From: an uncultured Pseudogracilibacillus sp.
Lineage (GTDB): Bacteria > Bacillota > Bacilli > Bacillales > Amphibacillaceae
Reading direction: 5' to 3'
DNA: 6,004 nucleotides
NCBI GenBank assembly: GCA_937960785.1
Contig: CALGOZ010000123.1
Location: forward strand, 1 to 6,004
Positions 5,458 to 6,004 of the stretch are shown one piece after another. Every line of letters starts with the position of its first letter. Positions within the stretch are counted from its first letter, which is position 1. The notes under the pieces are model-generated. The model had not been told where the DNA came from, did not search any database, and was given only the letters and a program-made list of their open reading frames with translations. A program made the position numbers and the translations under genes.

Positions 5458-6004
5458 GGATAAGTTTTTTAAAAAAACTACTGCGACTTACTTAGCGAAA
5501 GCTCTTGTTGAGTAAGTCTATGTATAAAGGTGTTTTAACTTACTTAACGGCTCCTTTTTCCGAGTAAGTTAGGTGAAATATTTGTTTAGACCTACATAGC
5601 AAGGGCTTCTGTCGAGTAAGTGCATAAGCTAAACCTTCACAGCTTACTCGGTGGAGGCCTTTTCCAAGGAAGTTCACGTGCAAAATCGCTTCATCTTAAT
5701 CAGTGAAGCGCCCTGCCGAGGAAGTTAGTGAAAAATAAGGCCTCAACTTTCCTAGTGGAGGCTTCCACCGAGTAAGTCTATAGACAAAAGTACTTCAGCT
5801 TACACAGCAGAGCGCTCCACCGAGTAAGTCTATAGACAAAAGTACTTCAGCTTACACAGTGGAGCGCCCTACCGAGTAAGTCTATAGACAAAAGTACTTC
5901 AGCTTACACAATGGAACGCCCTACCGAGTAAGTATATACACAAAAGCATTTCAGCTTACACAGTGGAGCGCCCTACCGAGTAAGTCTATAGACAAAAGTA
6001 CTTC
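5458..6004. repeat. Tandem array, 52-bp unit with nested palindromes (right array)
   Basis: GAGTAAG or its variant starts at 5510, 5562, 5614, 5666, 5718, 5770, 5822, 5874, 5926 and 5978: exactly 52 bp every time. A decayed GGATAAG at 5458 is also in phase. The array runs off the window end. Each unit has inverted arms CTTAC and GTAAG spanning 30 nt (5487-5516, 5539-5568, then 5799-5828, 5851-5880, 5903-5932, 5955-5984), with one to three mismatches in the copies at 5591, 5643, 5695 and 5747. In the young copies the linker holds a perfect 10-bp palindrome GTCTATAGAC (5776-5785, 5828-5837, 5880-5889, 5984-5993) and AAGTACTT (5788-5795, 5840-5847, 5892-5899, 5996-6003). Units on the left are strongly diverged, those on the right almost identical. 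The period is not a multiple of three and no coding frame runs through. The linker is conserved, so this is not CRISPR. Function is unknown. Confidence 0.95.

Noticed and set aside
5458..6004. CRISPR array
   Set aside because: The whole 52-bp unit, including the linker, is repeated; there are no unique spacers and no cas genes. The same applies to the left array.

Overview
The window looks like a chromosomal segment of a low-GC, endospore-forming Bacillaceae. It carries a sporulation/germination block in the relative order and orientation known from Bacillus subtilis: cwlD and salA on one strand, gerD facing them, kbaA back on the first strand. Ribosome binding sites are strong (AGGAGG, GGGAGG types), two genes start with TTG, and intrinsic terminators are A/T-flanked hairpins. 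The genus cannot be fixed from this sequence.

Layout. 1-321: end of a tandem array with a 51-bp unit, cut by the window edge. 346-392: intrinsic terminator for kbaA. 447-1241 (-): kbaA, KinB-pathway activator, with an unusually long charged C-terminal tail. 1242-1365: shared upstream region of kbaA and gerD, with a full-consensus sigma-G-type promoter for gerD. 1366-1968 (+): gerD lipoprotein. 1971-2008: bidirectional terminator between convergent gerD and salA. 2021-3070 (-): salA, Mrp/NBP35-family ATPase. 3071-3253: salA leader with an extended -10 promoter and an Fnr/Crp-like palindrome centred at about -41.5. 3254-3985 (-): cwlD, spore-cortex amidase. 3986-4198: divergent control region with a long imperfect inverted repeat. 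4199-5290 (+): AI-2E family (DUF20/PF01594) membrane protein. 5343-5378: its terminator. About 5458-6004: a second tandem array, unit 52 bp, running off the window edge.

How the genes fit together: KbaA feeds the phosphorelay that starts sporulation. CwlD makes the muramic-delta-lactam cortex in the developing spore. GerD is a spore inner-membrane lipoprotein needed for nutrient-receptor germination. SalA is a transcription regulator in B. subtilis (scoC/exoprotease control). The AI-2E protein is not part of this block in B. subtilis.

The least explained content is the pair of intergenic arrays that bracket the block. Both have units of about 51-52 bp, each with a 5-bp inverted arm pair (GTGCG/CGCAC on the left, CTTAC/GTAAG on the right) preceded by TTCAG. 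One right-hand copy also shares core words with the left unit. They look like two members of one dyad-repeat superfamily with different arms. The second notable point is the possible oxygen/redox-type control site on salA.
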